DNA of 64,000 bases from Massilia sp. Bi118. GTDB taxonomy: Bacteria > Pseudomonadota > Gammaproteobacteria > Burkholderiales > Burkholderiaceae_D. Below the pieces are notes generated by a model. The model was not told the DNA's origin. It saw only the letters and a list, made by a program, of their open reading frames with translations, and ran no database searches. Below are positions 63,859-64,000 of the stretch, piece by piece. The stretch lies in the NCBI RefSeq assembly GCF_918697865.1, contig NZ_CAKKMV010000001.1:124001-188000 (forward strand), read 5' to 3'. A program made the position numbers and the translations under genes. Every line of letters begins with the position of its first letter. The stretch's first letter is position 1.

Positions 63859-64000
63859 GGGTAAGCTGGCCTTGGGCGCGACTGTTTTCAGAGTGTCATG
63901 CCCGGGGTTTTGTTTCCCTGCGACATCTCGCTACCATAGTGGAAGCCCCGCCCAGGGTCAAGGAATTGCGCCCCTTCTGGCGGCCAACTGTTGCACGCGA

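Noticed and set aside
60529..63864. Very long open frame (1111 codons) on the plus strand opposite the fusion gene
   Set aside because: It mirrors the minus-strand gene frame, is full of His/Gln/Arg/Ala/Gly-rich low-information sequence and has no recognisable domain. High GC keeps the complementary frame open.

Overview
The window reads as a GC-rich betaproteobacterial chromosome, most likely Burkholderiales and probably Oxalobacteraceae (Massilia/Telluria/Janthinobacterium-like). The placement is inferred from the high GC content, the rpsU-yqeY-dnaG-rpoD block, the mutL-miaA pair, a MutL with a Neisseria-like DMHA metal motif, and dense short palindromic intergenic repeats. No phage, IS transposase, rRNA operon or CRISPR array is visible. 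Both ends are cut: a DUF445 gene enters from the left, and the right end stops just upstream of a 1105-codon gene.

Layout: 1-5 kb holds a partial DUF445 protein, a DUF2007 protein, a D-tartrate dehydratase (enolase superfamily) with a divergent LysR regulator, two unknown proteins, an AT-richer nuclease-like gene and two tandem tRNA-Met genes with a clear promoter. 5-16 kb is mostly housekeeping: miaA, mutL, a periplasmic cyclophilin, a DedA protein, a periplasmic alpha-carbonic anhydrase, a hexose-phosphate mutarotase, amiC, tsaE, queG and a DUF3052-like protein. 15.6-21.4 kb is a C4-dicarboxylate TRAP system, with a FixJ-type two-component pair diverging from dctPQM and a perfect palindrome between them. 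21.4-35.4 kb has a possible small RNA, an alkyltransferase, xerD, an RND efflux pair, two endonuclease/exonuclease/phosphatase proteins, ybaK, plsY, a FrnE-like oxidoreductase, tsaD, aroG and ybiB.

35.8-40.4 kb is a four-gene chaperone-usher operon with two DUF4402 subunits. 40.4-47.3 kb holds a flavoprotein, the macromolecular-synthesis block rpsU-yqeY-dnaG-rpoD and a tRNA-Ile2. A three-tier hairpin sits directly in front of dnaG. 47.3-53.1 kb contains three paralogous exported HAF-repeat proteins, a SnoaL-like protein, a cytochrome c and an endonuclease III homologue.

53.6-63.9 kb is the most unusual part. A tightly packed plus-strand operon encodes an acyl carrier protein, a ketoacyl-ACP synthase III, two SDR reductases, a NeuD-like acyltransferase, a Rieske oxygenase and a second left-handed beta-helix acyltransferase. 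It converges on a minus-strand set: a 1105-aa protein with TPRs, an O-GlcNAc-transferase-like (GT41) domain and a DegT-type sugar aminotransferase in one chain, then a methyltransferase and an unrecognised protein. The content resembles flagellin or surface-glycan islands that make N-acylated amino sugars of the viosamine type. The reading here is that the operon builds an unusual, perhaps hydroxylated, acyl group that is put on an amino sugar made by the aminotransferase domain, with the GT41 domain transferring a sugar to protein. That role is inference; the genes and domains are seen.
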